DNA of 64,000 nucleotides from Rhodoferax sp. (GTDB lineage Bacteria; Pseudomonadota; Gammaproteobacteria; Burkholderiales; Burkholderiaceae_C): assembly GCA_024235935.1 (NCBI GenBank), contig JACKLL010000014.1, positions 15,528 to 79,527 of the forward strand, given 5' to 3'. Every line of letters begins with the position of its first letter. Positions within the stretch are counted from its first letter, which is position 1. The notes beneath the pieces are model-generated. The model was not told the origin of the DNA and made no database searches. It was given only the letters and a program-made list of their open reading frames with translations. The position numbers and the translations under genes are program-made. This document shows, in pieces, positions 9,241-19,000 of this stretch.

Positions 9241-9738
9241 ATGTTCCGTTTGTTGAGTGTGCGCCAGACGCTGTCGCTGATCTGTCTGGGCTCGGTCGGT
9301 CTGCTGGCCTATGGCCTGTATCTGCAGCATGTGGTGGGGCTGGTGCCATGCCCCATGTGCATCGTCCAGCGCTATGCACTGGTGCTGGTGGCCCTGATCG
9401 CGGGCTTGACGGCCATGGGCAAGGGTCGCGGCGTGCATGTCACCGGCATCGTGTTGATGCTGCTGGCGGCCGGCTTCGGTGCCTTCGTCGCCGCGCGCCA
9501 GAGCTGGCTGCAGTGGTACCCGCCCGAGGTGGTGTCGTGCGGGCGCGACTTTTACGGAATGATCGAGAACTTTCCGCTGCAGCGCGCCATTCCGATGATC
9601 TTCAAGGGCGGTGGTGACTGCGTGGCCATCGACTGGACCTTTCTGGGCGGCTCGATCGCCAATTGGTCGTTTCTGTGTTTTGTCGGGATCTTCGTGCTGG
9701 GCGTGACCCAGATGCTGCGTCCGCGCAACGACCGCTGA
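9241..9738 (+). CDS. dsbB: Disulfide bond formation protein DsbB
   Basis: 165-residue inner-membrane protein with four predicted transmembrane helices. It re-oxidizes periplasmic DsbA and passes electrons to quinone. The CPMC active-site pair lies in the first periplasmic loop (about residues 38-41) and the second redox pair is split between VVSCGRD and GGGDCVA in the second periplasmic loop, as expected for DsbB. A QR pair right after CPMC (IVQRYAL) is the family's quinone-binding arginine region. Starts at the ATG following GGAGAAACA. Confidence 0.94.
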   Translation: MFRLLSVRQTLSLICLGSVGLLAYGLYLQHVVGLVPCPMCIVQRYALVLVALIAGLTAMGKGRGVHVTGIVLMLLAAGFGAFVAARQSWLQWYPPEVVSCGRDFYGMIENFPLQRAIPMIFKGGGDCVAIDWTFLGGSIANWSFLCFVGIFVLGVTQMLRPRNDR

Positions 9739-9755
9739 TCCGTTTCTGCCCCTGC

Positions 9756-9780
9756 GCGACCGGCTGCCGGCGCCGGTCGC
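9756..9780 (+). terminator. Hairpin after dsbB, possible terminator
   Basis: Perfect 9-bp inverted repeat GCGACCGGC (9756-9764) and GCCGGTCGC (9772-9780) with a 7-base loop, 17 bases after the dsbB stop. There is no U-tract, so intrinsic termination is uncertain. Confidence 0.3.
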
Positions 9781-9867
9781 CGCGTCCCGTCCGCGGCGGT
9801 CTCTCTTGCGCGGGCCGCGCAGCCCTCATCCCCCCCCTGAGAGCGTCATCATGCCGATGGACGCCGA

Positions 9868-9896
9868 TTGACCGCCCCCGTTGTGCACCGTAGTAT
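9868..9896 (+). promoter_or_regulatory. Sigma70-like promoter of the type I secretion genes
   Basis: TTGACC at 9868-9873 and TAGTAT at 9891-9896 are separated by exactly 17 bases, close to the sigma70 consensus. The start codon of the secretion ATPase is 57 bases beyond the -10 box, with AAAGGG as a ribosome-binding site. No operator palindrome is obvious around it. Confidence 0.6.
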
Positions 9897-9952
9897 CTTT
9901 GCGCCAGATACGCGGTGGATGCAGCAACAAGCCTTTTTGAAAGGGCGACAGC

Positions 9953-12289
9953 ATGGGGATGGCAGCGTCGGTGGTGGGGGCGTCGGTGCAGCGCGCGAGC
10001 GGCACCATGGCGCGTGCGGGCTCGGTGGCGGCAACCCGTCGGGGCGCATCCACGGTGGTGCACTCCGGTGCGCTGGCCGCTCTTTGCACGGTGGCCCGGC
10101 TGCACCAGGTTGCCGCCGATCCCGAGACCTTGCGGCACCGCCTGGGACTGGCGCCCAATGAGCCCCTGGACGTCGATGACCTGCTGCGCGCAGCGCAGTT
10201 GCTGGGCCTGAGGGCGAAGCGGATCCGCTCCCGCATCGAACGGCTGGTGCAGACACCCTTGCCGGCATTGGCGCTGATGCAGGCTGGCTCAGATTCTGCG
10301 GCCAGCGACGCCGGCCTGCAGGTCAAGGTGCTGGCCCAGTGCGACGGGCGCCGCGTGCTGGTGATGGGGGCGCGGGCCGGGGAGGCGGCGCGCGTCGAGC
10401 CGGGAGATGCACGGCGGGACTTGCCGGGTGGTGTCCCCCAGATCGAGCCGCTCGAGGTCTTCGCCGCCCAGTGGACCGGTGCGCTGATCCTGATCAGCAG
10501 CCGCGCCAGTCTGGCTGGCGAACTGGCACGCTTCGACTTTGCCTGGTTCGTACCCGCGCTGGTGAAATACCGCCGCCTGCTGGGCGAAGTACTGCTGGTG
10601 TCCTTCGTGCTGCAGTTGCTGGGCCTGGTCAGTCCGCTGTTTTTCCAGGTGGTGATGGACAAGGTGCTGGTGCACCGGGCCATGAGCACGCTCGACGTGC
10701 TGGTGATCGGTCTGCTGGTGGTGGTGGTGTTCGAGAGCGTGCTGTCGGGCGTGCGCGGCTTCGTGATGAGCCACACCACGAGCAGGATCGATGTGGAGCT
10801 GGGAGCGCGCTTGTTTCGCCACCTGGTTTCCTTGCCGCTGGCGTATTTCCAGGCGCGGCGGGTCGGCGATTCGGTGGCGCGGGTCCGGGAGCTGGAGAAC
10901 ATTCGCCAGTTCCTGACTGGCAATGCGTTGACGGTCGTGCTGGACCTGGTGTTCTCCATCGTGTTCCTGGCGCTGATGGCCTGGTACAGCCTGCCCCTGA
11001 CGGCCGTGGTCGTGGTGAGCCTGCCAATGTACTTCCTGCTCAGTCTGGCCGTCACGCCAGTCCTGCGCCGGCGGCTGGATATCAAGTTCGCACGGGGCGC
11101 CGAGAACCAGGCGATGCTGGTCGAAACCATCACCGGCATCCAGACGGTGAAGGCGGCGGCGCTCGAGCCGGGCTTCGCGCGCCGCTGGGACCGGCAGCTG
11201 GCGGCCTACGTGCAGGCGAGCTTTCGCACCCAGTGGCTGGCCAGCCTGGCCCATGAGGCGGTGAACCTGATCGGCAAGCTCGGCAATGCCTGCACGCTGT
11301 GGTTCGGCGCCCATCTGGTCATGGACAACAGCCTGACCGTCGGACAGTTCGTGGCGTTCACGATGTTCGCGCAGCGGGTGGCCCAGCCGATCATGCGCAT
11401 GGCACAGCTGTGGACCGATTTTCAGCAGACCGGCGTGTCGGTGGCGCGCCTGGGCGACATCCTCAACAGCCAACCCGAGTCAGGCAACAGCAGTGCGCTG
11501 CAACTGCCGCCGATCAAGGGCCGCATCACGCTGGATCAGTTGCGGTTTCGCTATCGGCCGGACATGCCCCCTGTCCTGAACGGTGTGAGCCTGGACGTGC
11601 GTGCCGGCGAATGCATCGGTATCGTGGGTCGCTCCGGTTCAGGCAAGAGCACGCTGACCAAGCTGGTGCAGCGCCTGTACGCGCCGGAGGGCGGGCGCGT
11701 GCTGGTCGACGGCGTCGACATCAGCCTGATCGACGCGGCCCAGTTGCGGCGCCAGATCGGCGTGGTGCTGCAGGAGAATTTGCTGTTCAACCGCAGCATC
11801 CGCGAGAACATCGCGATTGCCGACCCGGCCGCGCCCTTGGCTGCGGTGGTTCGCGCGGCGCAGCTCGCCGGGGCGCATGACTTCATCGGCAGCCTGCCGC
11901 AGGCCTACGATACGCCGGTCGGCGAGCAGGGCAGCAGTCTGAGCGGTGGCCAGCGCCAGCGGATCGCGCTGGCCCGGGCCCTGTTCACCGAGCCGCGCAT
12001 CCTGATCCTGGACGAGGCCACCAGTGCGCTGGACTATGAAAGCGAGGCCATCATCCAGCGCAACATGGCGCAGATCTGCCGAGACCGTACGGTGCTGGTG
12101 ATTGCCCATCGATTGAGCGCGGTGCGCCGTGCCGACCGCATCGTGGTCATGGACCAGGGCGCCATTGTCGAGGTCGGGTCGCATGACGAACTGCTCGCGC
12201 GCAGTGGCAGTCTGTACCGGCACCTGTGGCGCATGCAGGACGGCGGCGCAGTCGTGGACGCCGACGGGGACGAGGCAGTGCAGCCATGA
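9953..12289 (+). CDS. Type I secretion ABC transporter/ATPase (HlyB family, C39-like domain)
   Basis: 778-residue fused permease-ATPase of RTX-type secretion systems. Residues about 30-165 form a peptidase-C39-like domain, but where true bacteriocin-processing peptidases have the catalytic Cys (CGLA) this has SGALAAL, so it is the non-cleaving CLD type that docks unfolded RTX substrates. A six-helix membrane domain follows (about 185-470). The nucleotide-binding domain has Walker A GRSGSGKST at 559-567, the LSGGQRQRIALA signature near 662 and Walker B LILDEATSALD near 685. It energizes one-step export of the RTX protein encoded downstream. It overlaps the next gene by ATGA. No TolC-type gene is present here, so the outer-membrane partner must be encoded elsewhere. 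Confidence 0.93.
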   Translation: MGMAASVVGASVQRASGTMARAGSVAATRRGASTVVHSGALAALCTVARLHQVAADPETLRHRLGLAPNEPLDVDDLLRAAQLLGLRAKRIRSRIERLVQTPLPALALMQAGSDSAASDAGLQVKVLAQCDGRRVLVMGARAGEAARVEPGDARRDLPGGVPQIEPLEVFAAQWTGALILISSRASLAGELARFDFAWFVPALVKYRRLLGEVLLVSFVLQLLGLVSPLFFQVVMDKVLVHRAMSTLDVLVIGLLVVVVFESVLSGVRGFVMSHTTSRIDVELGARLFRHLVSLPLAYFQARRVGDSVARVRELENIRQFLTGNALTVVLDLVFSIVFLALMAWYSLPLTAVVVVSLPMYFLLSLAVTPVLRRRLDIKFARGAENQAMLVETITGIQTVKAAALEPGFARRWDRQLAAYVQASFRTQWLASLAHEAVNLIGKLGNACTLWFGAHLVMDNSLTVGQFVAFTMFAQRVAQPIMRMAQLWTDFQQTGVSVARLGDILNSQPESGNSSALQLPPIKGRITLDQLRFRYRPDMPPVLNGVSLDVRAGECIGIVGRSGSGKSTLTKLVQRLYAPEGGRVLVDGVDISLIDAAQLRRQIGVVLQENLLFNRSIRENIAIADPAAPLAAVVRAAQLAGAHDFIGSLPQAYDTPVGEQGSSLSGGQRQRIALARALFTEPRILILDEATSALDYESEAIIQRNMAQICRDRTVLVIAHRLSAVRRADRIVVMDQGAIVEVGSHDELLARSGSLYRHLWRMQDGGAVVDADGDEAVQP

Positions 12290-13788
12290 GCCCGTGGATG
12301 CATGGCATCTCGGACCGCATGCGCGCCTGGGCAGAGCTGTGGACGCGCCACGCGGTGGTTGCCCGCGAAGCCTGGCGCAGGCGCGACGCGTTGCAGGGGC
12401 CGCACCGCAGCCCCGACGAACTCGCCTTCCTGCCGGCTGCCCTGCAGTTGCAGCAGACGCCGGTCCATCCTGCACCCCGGCTGGCCGCCGGTCTGCTGAT
12501 CCTGCTGATCGCGCTGGCTCTGCTGTGGGCCTGTCTGAGCGAAGTCGATGTGGTGGCCGTCGCCACCGGGCGCATCATCGTCGGACAACGGACCAAGACC
12601 ATACAACCGCTGGAGCGCAGCGTGGTGCAGCGCGTGCTGGTGAGCGATGGTGACCGCGTGCAAGCCGGCCAGGCGCTGGTCGAACTGGATCCGACCACGG
12701 CCTATGCGGACCGGCGCAACGTGGGCGAGCAGCTGAAGGCGGCGCAGTCGGAATGGCTGCGGTCACGTTGGCTGCTACAGGCATTGCAGGCGCCAGAGCC
12801 GCAGCCGCAGGGGCCGTTGTCGCCACTGTTGCAGCGGGCGCCGCTCGCAGTGGACGCCGTCGACGCGGCATCCGACTGGCGTGCCGACGAGTGGCAGACA
12901 CTGCAGGACCAGCTGGCTACGGAGTGGCGCGACATCCAGGCCCGGCTGGCCCGCTCGGACGCCGAGATGCGCCGTCGCCGTGCCGAGATGGCCACCGGCC
13001 GGGAAGTGCTGGCCAAGCTGGTGTCGACCCTGCCGCTGGTGCGCAAGCGCGAACAGGATTTGCTGGCCTTGGTGGCGCAAGGATTCGTCGCCCCCCATGC
13101 CGGGCAGGATCGCACCCGCGAGCGCATCGAGATGGAGCGCGACCTCGAAACCCAGCATGCGCGGCTGCAGGAAGCCGATGCCGCCCTGGCGGAGAGCGTC
13201 ACTGGCAAAAGCGCCTATGTGGCCGAAACCCGGCGCCAGCTGGCCGAGCGCATGGCGCAGGCGGGGCTGCGCCTGCAACAGGCCCGGCAGGAACACGCCA
13301 AGGCCGTGCAGCGGGAAAAGCTGACGGTTCTGACGTCCCCCGTGGCCGGCACCGTTCAGCAACTGGCTGCACACACCGTCGGTGGCGTGGTCACCGAGGC
13401 CCAGGTGCTGATGGTCATCGTGCCCGACGACTTCGAGAAGGGCGAGGTGATTGCCGAGGTGGTGCTGGAGAACAAGGACATCGGATTCGTTCGCAGCGGC
13501 CAGAGCGCCGAAGTCAAGCTCGAGACCTTTTTGTTCACCCGATACGGAACCATTCCGGCCCGCGTGCAGCAGGTCAGTGCCGATGCGGTCAACGACGAGC
13601 AACGGGGTGCCATTTTTCCGGCCCGGCTGCAACTGGGTCGCAAAACCATTGGTGTCGACGGTAGGCAGATTCGTCTGAGTCCGGGCATGAATCTGTCGGC
13701 AGAAATCAAGACCGGGCATAGGCGCGTCATTGAATACCTGCTGAGTCCGATCCAGAAGGCGGGGGGCGAGAGCTTGCGGGAGCGATGA
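12286..13788 (+). CDS. Type I secretion membrane fusion protein (HlyD family)
   Basis: 500-residue periplasmic adaptor linking the inner-membrane ATPase to a TolC-like channel. Layout: cytoplasmic N-terminus of about 80 residues, one transmembrane helix at about 88-106 (LLILLIALALLWACL), a lipoyl-type half-motif (VQRVLVSDGDRVQAGQALVELDPT), a long coiled-coil hairpin (about 150-345), the second lipoyl half (VLTSPVAGTVQQLA), and a beta-barrel C-terminal domain with the conserved GMNLSAEIKTG. The ATG at 12286 overlaps the transporter stop (ATGA), indicating translational coupling. The longer upstream open frame is a shadow of the transporter gene. Confidence 0.93.
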   Translation: MSPWMHGISDRMRAWAELWTRHAVVAREAWRRRDALQGPHRSPDELAFLPAALQLQQTPVHPAPRLAAGLLILLIALALLWACLSEVDVVAVATGRIIVGQRTKTIQPLERSVVQRVLVSDGDRVQAGQALVELDPTTAYADRRNVGEQLKAAQSEWLRSRWLLQALQAPEPQPQGPLSPLLQRAPLAVDAVDAASDWRADEWQTLQDQLATEWRDIQARLARSDAEMRRRRAEMATGREVLAKLVSTLPLVRKREQDLLALVAQGFVAPHAGQDRTRERIEMERDLETQHARLQEADAALAESVTGKSAYVAETRRQLAERMAQAGLRLQQARQEHAKAVQREKLTVLTSPVAGTVQQLAAHTVGGVVTEAQVLMVIVPDDFEKGEVIAEVVLENKDIGFVRSGQSAEVKLETFLFTRYGTIPARVQQVSADAVNDEQRGAIFPARLQLGRKTIGVDGRQIRLSPGMNLSAEIKTGHRRVIEYLLSPIQKAGGESLRER

Positions 13789-13842
13789 GTGGGTGAGTGA
13801 GTCAGTGAATCCATGAATGAAGGATGGATGAATGAATGATTG
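13784..13842 (+). repeat. Degenerate tetranucleotide repeat tract (GTGA/ATGA type)
   Basis: From the end of the HlyD-type gene the sequence runs through imperfect four-base units (GAGT, GTGA, then ATGA/GATG) for about 60 bases. It includes the hlyD-like stop codon, and several TGA triplets occur across the tract. It is not part of any recognized gene downstream. Confidence 0.6.
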
Positions 13843-13923
13843 GGATATTCGAATGGCCGGACCCACAGATAGGTATTGAGACAGACGAAAGACCAGCATC
13901 AAACCAGTCACAGGGGAGGCTCC

Positions 13924-14688
13924 ATGATCATGCAACTGAATGAAAATGAACGGCTTGGCATTCGCTGCCCGCACCATTGGCGGTCGCCCATGCGTCGCAG
14001 CAAACGCATGGCCATCACCCTGGTTTGGGCGTTGGTCTTGGCCTCTCTGGGCGCGTCCACTGCCTGGGCTGTCCCCTATGGAAATCACGATGTCCGGCAG
14101 TTGGTGGTGCCTGCGTCGAAGCCTGGCGCTGGCGGCTCGTTCAACCTGGCCTACTTTGACCGCATGTTGTCGGACCTGTCGGCGCATGCAGGCAACTACC
14201 CGCCGCAATTCGATTCGCCCGGTGACATGCAGCGCGCACAACGTGATACGCGCCAATTGATGGGCATGCTCCATGCAGCATTCGGAAAGTCTCCGCCCGA
14301 CGCATTGCTGCTGCGCATGGCCGCCCTGGGTTCCATCGGTCATAACCTGGAGATAACCGGCGGGGCCGAATTTGCGCAGACCCATTTTGAGCGCGCGCTG
14401 CGTGCCAACGCCGACGATCCATTGGTCAACTACCACTACGGCAGCTTCCTGGCCGGCAGCGCGCGCCCGAGAGAAGCCCTGCCTTATCTGCAAAAGGCCC
14501 GAGACAAGGGCGTGACACCTGCTCTTTATGCGATCGGTTTGGCGCAGCTCAGTCTGGGCGACAAGTCGTCAGCGCTGGCGGCACTCAACGAATACATGAA
14601 GCGGAACCCATCGGATCAGCGGGTCCGGGGGCTGGTTGACGCGATTCGGGGTGGGAAGTTGGAGATTCAGGTTGGGAGGGTGAAATAG
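13924..14688 (+). CDS. Tetratricopeptide-repeat protein in the secretion cluster
   Basis: 254-residue predicted exported protein without an assigned family. GGGGAGGCTCC precedes the ATG at 13924, which is why this start is used; an internal ATG at about 13990 (MRRSKRMAITLVW) would begin directly at a signal-peptide-like n-region followed by a hydrophobic stretch ending in ASTAWA. Residues about 130-245 contain TPR-like helices (AEFAQTHFERALRANADDP, AREALPYLQKARDKG, DKSSALAALNEYMKRNP). It lies between the secretion genes and the RTX cassette, so a helper or retention role for the exported protein is conceivable but unproven. Base composition is normal here; the AT-rich DNA starts just after its stop. 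Confidence 0.75.
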   Translation: MIMQLNENERLGIRCPHHWRSPMRRSKRMAITLVWALVLASLGASTAWAVPYGNHDVRQLVVPASKPGAGGSFNLAYFDRMLSDLSAHAGNYPPQFDSPGDMQRAQRDTRQLMGMLHAAFGKSPPDALLLRMAALGSIGHNLEITGGAEFAQTHFERALRANADDPLVNYHYGSFLAGSARPREALPYLQKARDKGVTPALYAIGLAQLSLGDKSSALAALNEYMKRNPSDQRVRGLVDAIRGGKLEIQVGRVK

Positions 14689-14699
14689 CTCAACGGATT

Positions 14700-16030
14700 G
14701 ATGGAGCTACTGTTGGCTCTATTTGAATTGGATAAATTTGCGTCTTCATTTTCAATAAATGTCGACAGCTTAAGTTCTCTCTAGATGATTTGCAGAGGCA
14801 ACGTTGCAGGTTAACGTGACGTGATGCGATGGATTCCATCAAGCTGCTTTTGGTTACGTATGTCTTAAATTAAGATTATGGAAATGACATATCAATCGAT
14901 CTTGCGAATGGTCGTGCTATTTGTCTGTGCGATGGTCAATGTGGCATGTGATGGTCACAATGCAACGCAGTCGCCACCAATACGCCTCAAATTCGATCTT
15001 AGCAATCCAACTGAGAAGTTGGAAGTAGTCTTTAAGGTTATTGAGTTTAGAAATTATTCACTTGGGTTTGAAATTTTGCTTGCCAAGGAAAACCAACATG
15101 ACAATGAAAAAATTAGAGAAAGTATTCTTAGGGCTGCAAATTCCCAGAATTCAACCCCAATTCAAATTGTTGTAGAAATAGTATCGCTTGAGTCAGGCGG
15201 CAAAGTGAAAGAAAAAACATACTCGGAGTTGAAACTCTTGGCTTGGGGGCGATCTGGGTTCAATGTTGAAATGGATCAAATTCAATTGCGGCCGGGAGCA
15301 TATCGAGTGTCGCTTCGAAATCTACACCCTCTCGAATCATTTCAGTCAGTTGCGACATATTTTGCCTCCAGTTATCCCCAAAAAGCAAAACCAATAGCTG
15401 AGTAATGTATTAATTTTGGAGTTATTATGCCAACAATGACAATTCATATGGCTGCGGCAGGAACCCCATTGCAAGGTGGGGAGACGTCAATCCTTGGGCA
15501 TATATGGTATTCAATTGATGATGGTTCGGGTAGTAAGCCGAAAAGTTTTGGGTTTGCCCCCAAATTTGACGCAACGGGTATTTCGCGAGCTTTTGGGCAA
15601 GGCCAAGTTTACAATTCAGACACTGATTATTATTTAAACACTGATCCCGAAAGGCCAATTCAGACCATCACAGTTGAAGTTTCAGATTATGAGTATGAAG
15701 TGCTTTTGCGGTTTGGTCAGAATCCTGCAGCTCATGGGTTTAATGACTTCTATAATGGATTATCAAATAACTGTATTGATTTCATTTGGCAAGCTCTTCA
15801 TGTTGCAGGTTTCAACAAGAATAGGTTTGAAGGTGCTTTGTTTCCTACGCAGAACACTTCGGCAATAATTGACATTTGGGGTGAAATACAGCAGTCTGTA
15901 ATTCCGGGGTGGACTACAAAGATCACATTCGATTGGGATGGAAAGCCCACATTTATTCCAATGTGCGTCCCAGGCCGCACTCGAATTAGCTCTTCAACAA
16001 GACTCAAATACCTTGAGGCGGTTTCAAATC
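14700..16030. other. AT-rich horizontally acquired-looking cassette
   Basis: Composition drops sharply here compared with both flanks: bases 15121-15180 hold 21 G/C of 60, while 16141-16200, in the same RTX gene, hold 40 of 60. The segment covers exactly the lipoprotein gene and the N-terminal head of the RTX gene. No insertion sequence, tRNA or direct repeats were seen at its borders, so replacement by homologous recombination within the conserved RTX body is the likeliest route. Confidence 0.75.
14878..15405 (+). CDS. Small lipoprotein, putative immunity protein for the RTX head domain
   Basis: 175-residue predicted lipoprotein in AT-rich DNA. The N-terminus has a hydrophobic segment (ILRMVVLFVCAMVNVAC) ending in a lipobox-like VNVAC, after which the mature protein would be a single beta-rich domain ending in QIQLRPGAYRVSLRNL. 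From memory the layout resembles the DUF5625 family of small lipoproteins; I cannot confirm this. It has no strong Shine-Dalgarno and may start at either of two nearby ATGs (14878 or 14884). The stop is 21 bases before the RTX start, so both are surely cotranscribed. Membrane-anchored periplasmic lipoproteins encoded beside wall-targeting toxins are often immunity proteins; that role is inferred. Confidence 0.65.
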   Translation: MEMTYQSILRMVVLFVCAMVNVACDGHNATQSPPIRLKFDLSNPTEKLEVVFKVIEFRNYSLGFEILLAKENQHDNEKIRESILRAANSQNSTPIQIVVEIVSLESGGKVKEKTYSELKLLAWGRSGFNVEMDQIQLRPGAYRVSLRNLHPLESFQSVATYFASSYPQKAKPIAE

Positions 16031-19000
16031 GGCCACCAGTTCCCCGTGACCCCCTCGCCATCGACCTCGACGGCGATGGAATCGAAACCGTCGGTTTTGC
16101 GGCTACCCCCATTCTTTTCGACCACAACGCCGACGGCATCAAGACCGGTACTGGCTGGGTCAAGGTGGACGATGCCTGGCTGGTGCTGGACCGCGACGGC
16201 AATGGACTGATTGACTCCGGGCGGGAATTGTTCGGGGTCGACACGCTGCTGTCGGGGACGCCCGGGGTCGATGCCGTCTATGCGCGTTCGGGCTTCGAGG
16301 CCCTGCGTGCTCTCGATACGGGAAGCGGGACGCCGGGGTCGCTGGGTGCCGGCGACAACATCTTCAATGCCGACGACAGTGCGTTCAGCCAGGTGCGGTT
16401 GTGGCAAGACCTCAACCAGGATGGCGTCAGCCAGGGCAATGAGTTGTTCACCTTGGCCCAGAAGGGTATCCGAAGCATTTCGCTGGTGTCCAGCGATGTC
16501 AGCATCAACCTGGGCAATGGGAATACGGTCAGTGGCACTGCGGTGGTGACGCGTGCCAATGGTGTTGATACCGTTGCCGGAACCGTTGCCGTCAGCACTG
16601 AGACCCGTGCTGCAAATCTCAACTTGGGTGTCAATCCTTTCCATCGCGAGTTCGCGACCTCGATTGCATGGTCGGAACTGGCGCAGGGCCTGCCGGACAT
16701 GGAGGGCAGCGGCTGGGTGCGAGACCTGCGCGAGGCCATGAGCCTGGGCACCATTGCAGGTGAAGCTCTGGCAGAACTCGTGCAGGCGTTTGCAGCGGCC
16801 ACGACGCGGGATGCGCAGTTGTCCATGGTGGATGAAATCCTGCGCCTGTGGGCGCAAACCAATCAGATTCATGCCCTGGGATCCGCGGATGATCCTCATC
16901 GGCGTTTTGTTCTGGCAGGCAACCCCGCAACATCCGCCATGTTGCAGCGTGCCGTTCCCGTGCTGGAAGTGTTCAACGGGCAGCTGGTTTCGGACGCCGG
17001 TATGCAGGCTCCGGCAATGGGGATGGGGAGCGATGGACAGGCGGTCGCCACGTTCTCGCTGTTTGGTGCGCAGGCAGCTCTGATGCTCGAGTCGTATGCA
17101 ATCTTGCGCGAATCGGTGTACGGGGCACTTGCGTTGCAGACGCGGCTGAACGAATACCTGAACGCGGTGGACCTGGTCATCGATGCCTCTGGCCTTCGTT
17201 TTGATCCGGCCGGCCTGGATGCGCTGCTCGAGCAGCGGCGAATCGCCAGTCCGCGGGATGCGATTTGGGATCTGGTGGATCTCGTTCGCCATGCATCATC
17301 GCCGCTGGCGGTCGTGAACTACGACGCGACAGAAAAGCTGTCGCAATGGGTTCACGATTTGCCTGGCGATGCAGCCCTGCGGGCCGAACTGGCGGCCGGC
17401 GACATCTTCGTTGCGTCGGCTGGCCCGGCAGGTACATCGCGGCACGACATTTATCTTGGTGATGGTGGCAACAACAGTTTCGATGCGGCGGGGGGCGACG
17501 ATATCGTCTTCGGTGGCAACGGGAACGACCATTTGTCGGGCGGCAATGGCAACGACACGTTGGACGGCGGCGCCGGCAACGACACGATGAATGGAGGTCC
17601 AGGCAACAACGTCTATGTGTTCGGCCCGGGCGATGGACAGGACGTGATCGAGTACTACTCCGACGCGACACCCGGCAAGTTCAACCTGCTGCGCTTCAAG
17701 CCAGGCATCACGCCAGACCAGATCATCGCCCGCCGGGTGTTCGATGCGGCGTTCATCCGATCGGATCCGAACAATGCGCAGTATGCGGCGCTGGAACTCA
17801 GCATCGCTGGCACGACGGACAAGGTCACGGTGCGCGGCGTGTTCGACTACGACAACCCGGCCAATGTGTACAACCCGCTGCAGGGCATCGAGTTCGCTGA
17901 CGGCACGGTCTGGGGGCTGGCCGAGATCGTCGCGCGAACCTTGCAGTCGAGCGACGGCGCCGATGCCCTGCGCGGTACACCCGATGCCGACGTCATCCGC
18001 GGTGGCAGCGGCAACGACACCTTGGGGGGCGGTGCTGGCAATGACACGCTGTTTGGCGACGCTGGCAATGATGCCATCGCTGGCGACGGCGGAGACGATC
18101 TCATCGATGGTGGGGACGGTGACGACAACCTGTCCGGCGGCGATGGCAATGACGTGCTTTACGGGGGTTCGGGCGCCGACACGCTGTCCGGCTGGAATGG
18201 CGCGGACATTCTGGAGGGGGGTACGGGCAACGACAGGCTCGACGGCGGCCTGGGCAACAACGTCTACCTGTTCGGCCCGGGCGATGGGCAGGACGTGATC
18301 GAGTACTACACCGACGCGACACCCGGCAAGTTCAACCTGCTGCGCTTCAAGCCAGGTATCACGGCAGACCAGATCATCGCGCGGCGGGTGTTCGATGCGG
18401 CGTTCATCCGGTCGGATCCGAACAATGCGCAGTATGCGGCGCTGGAGCTCAGCATCGCTGGCACGACGGACAAGGTCACGGTGCGCGGCGTGTTCGACTA
18501 CGACAACCCGACCAATGTGTACAACCCGCTGCAGGGCATCGAGTTCGCCGACGGCACGGTCTGGGGGCTGGCCGAGATCGTCGCGCGAACCTTGCAGTCG
18601 ACCGATGGCGCTGATGTGTTGCGCGGCTCGTCCTTGGCCGATGTCATCCGTGGTGGCAGTGGCAACGACACCATCCATGCGAGTGACGGGGATGATGATG
18701 TGTACGGCGACGGTGGCGACGACATTCTGAGCGGCGACAGTGGCAACGACCGGCTGTGGGGTGGTGTGGGTGATGACCGCTTGCGCGGCGAACTGGGCAA
18801 CGACAAGCTGTATGGCAACGAGGGGAACGATGTGCTGATCGGCGATGCCAGTGCGGAGACGGGTGCACCGGTCCGAATCGCCAGCCTGGTGGTCGTGGCC
18901 CGTGGCACCGCATGCCTGAACGTCTGGCCCGCCATGGAAGTGTGGATTGCCGGTCGGCGGGTGCAGTCTTTCCAGGTGGATTCGACGGACTTCCGGTCCT

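Noticed and set aside
14820..14880. A promoter directly before the lipoprotein gene (TTGGTT then AAGATT)
   Set aside because: The -10-like hexamer touches the start codon, and AT-rich DNA gives many such matches by chance.
17450..18850. CRISPR-like or satellite repeats
   Set aside because: Short GC-rich repeats here are in-frame GGxGxD RTX nonapeptide codons, not spacer-separated identical repeats.
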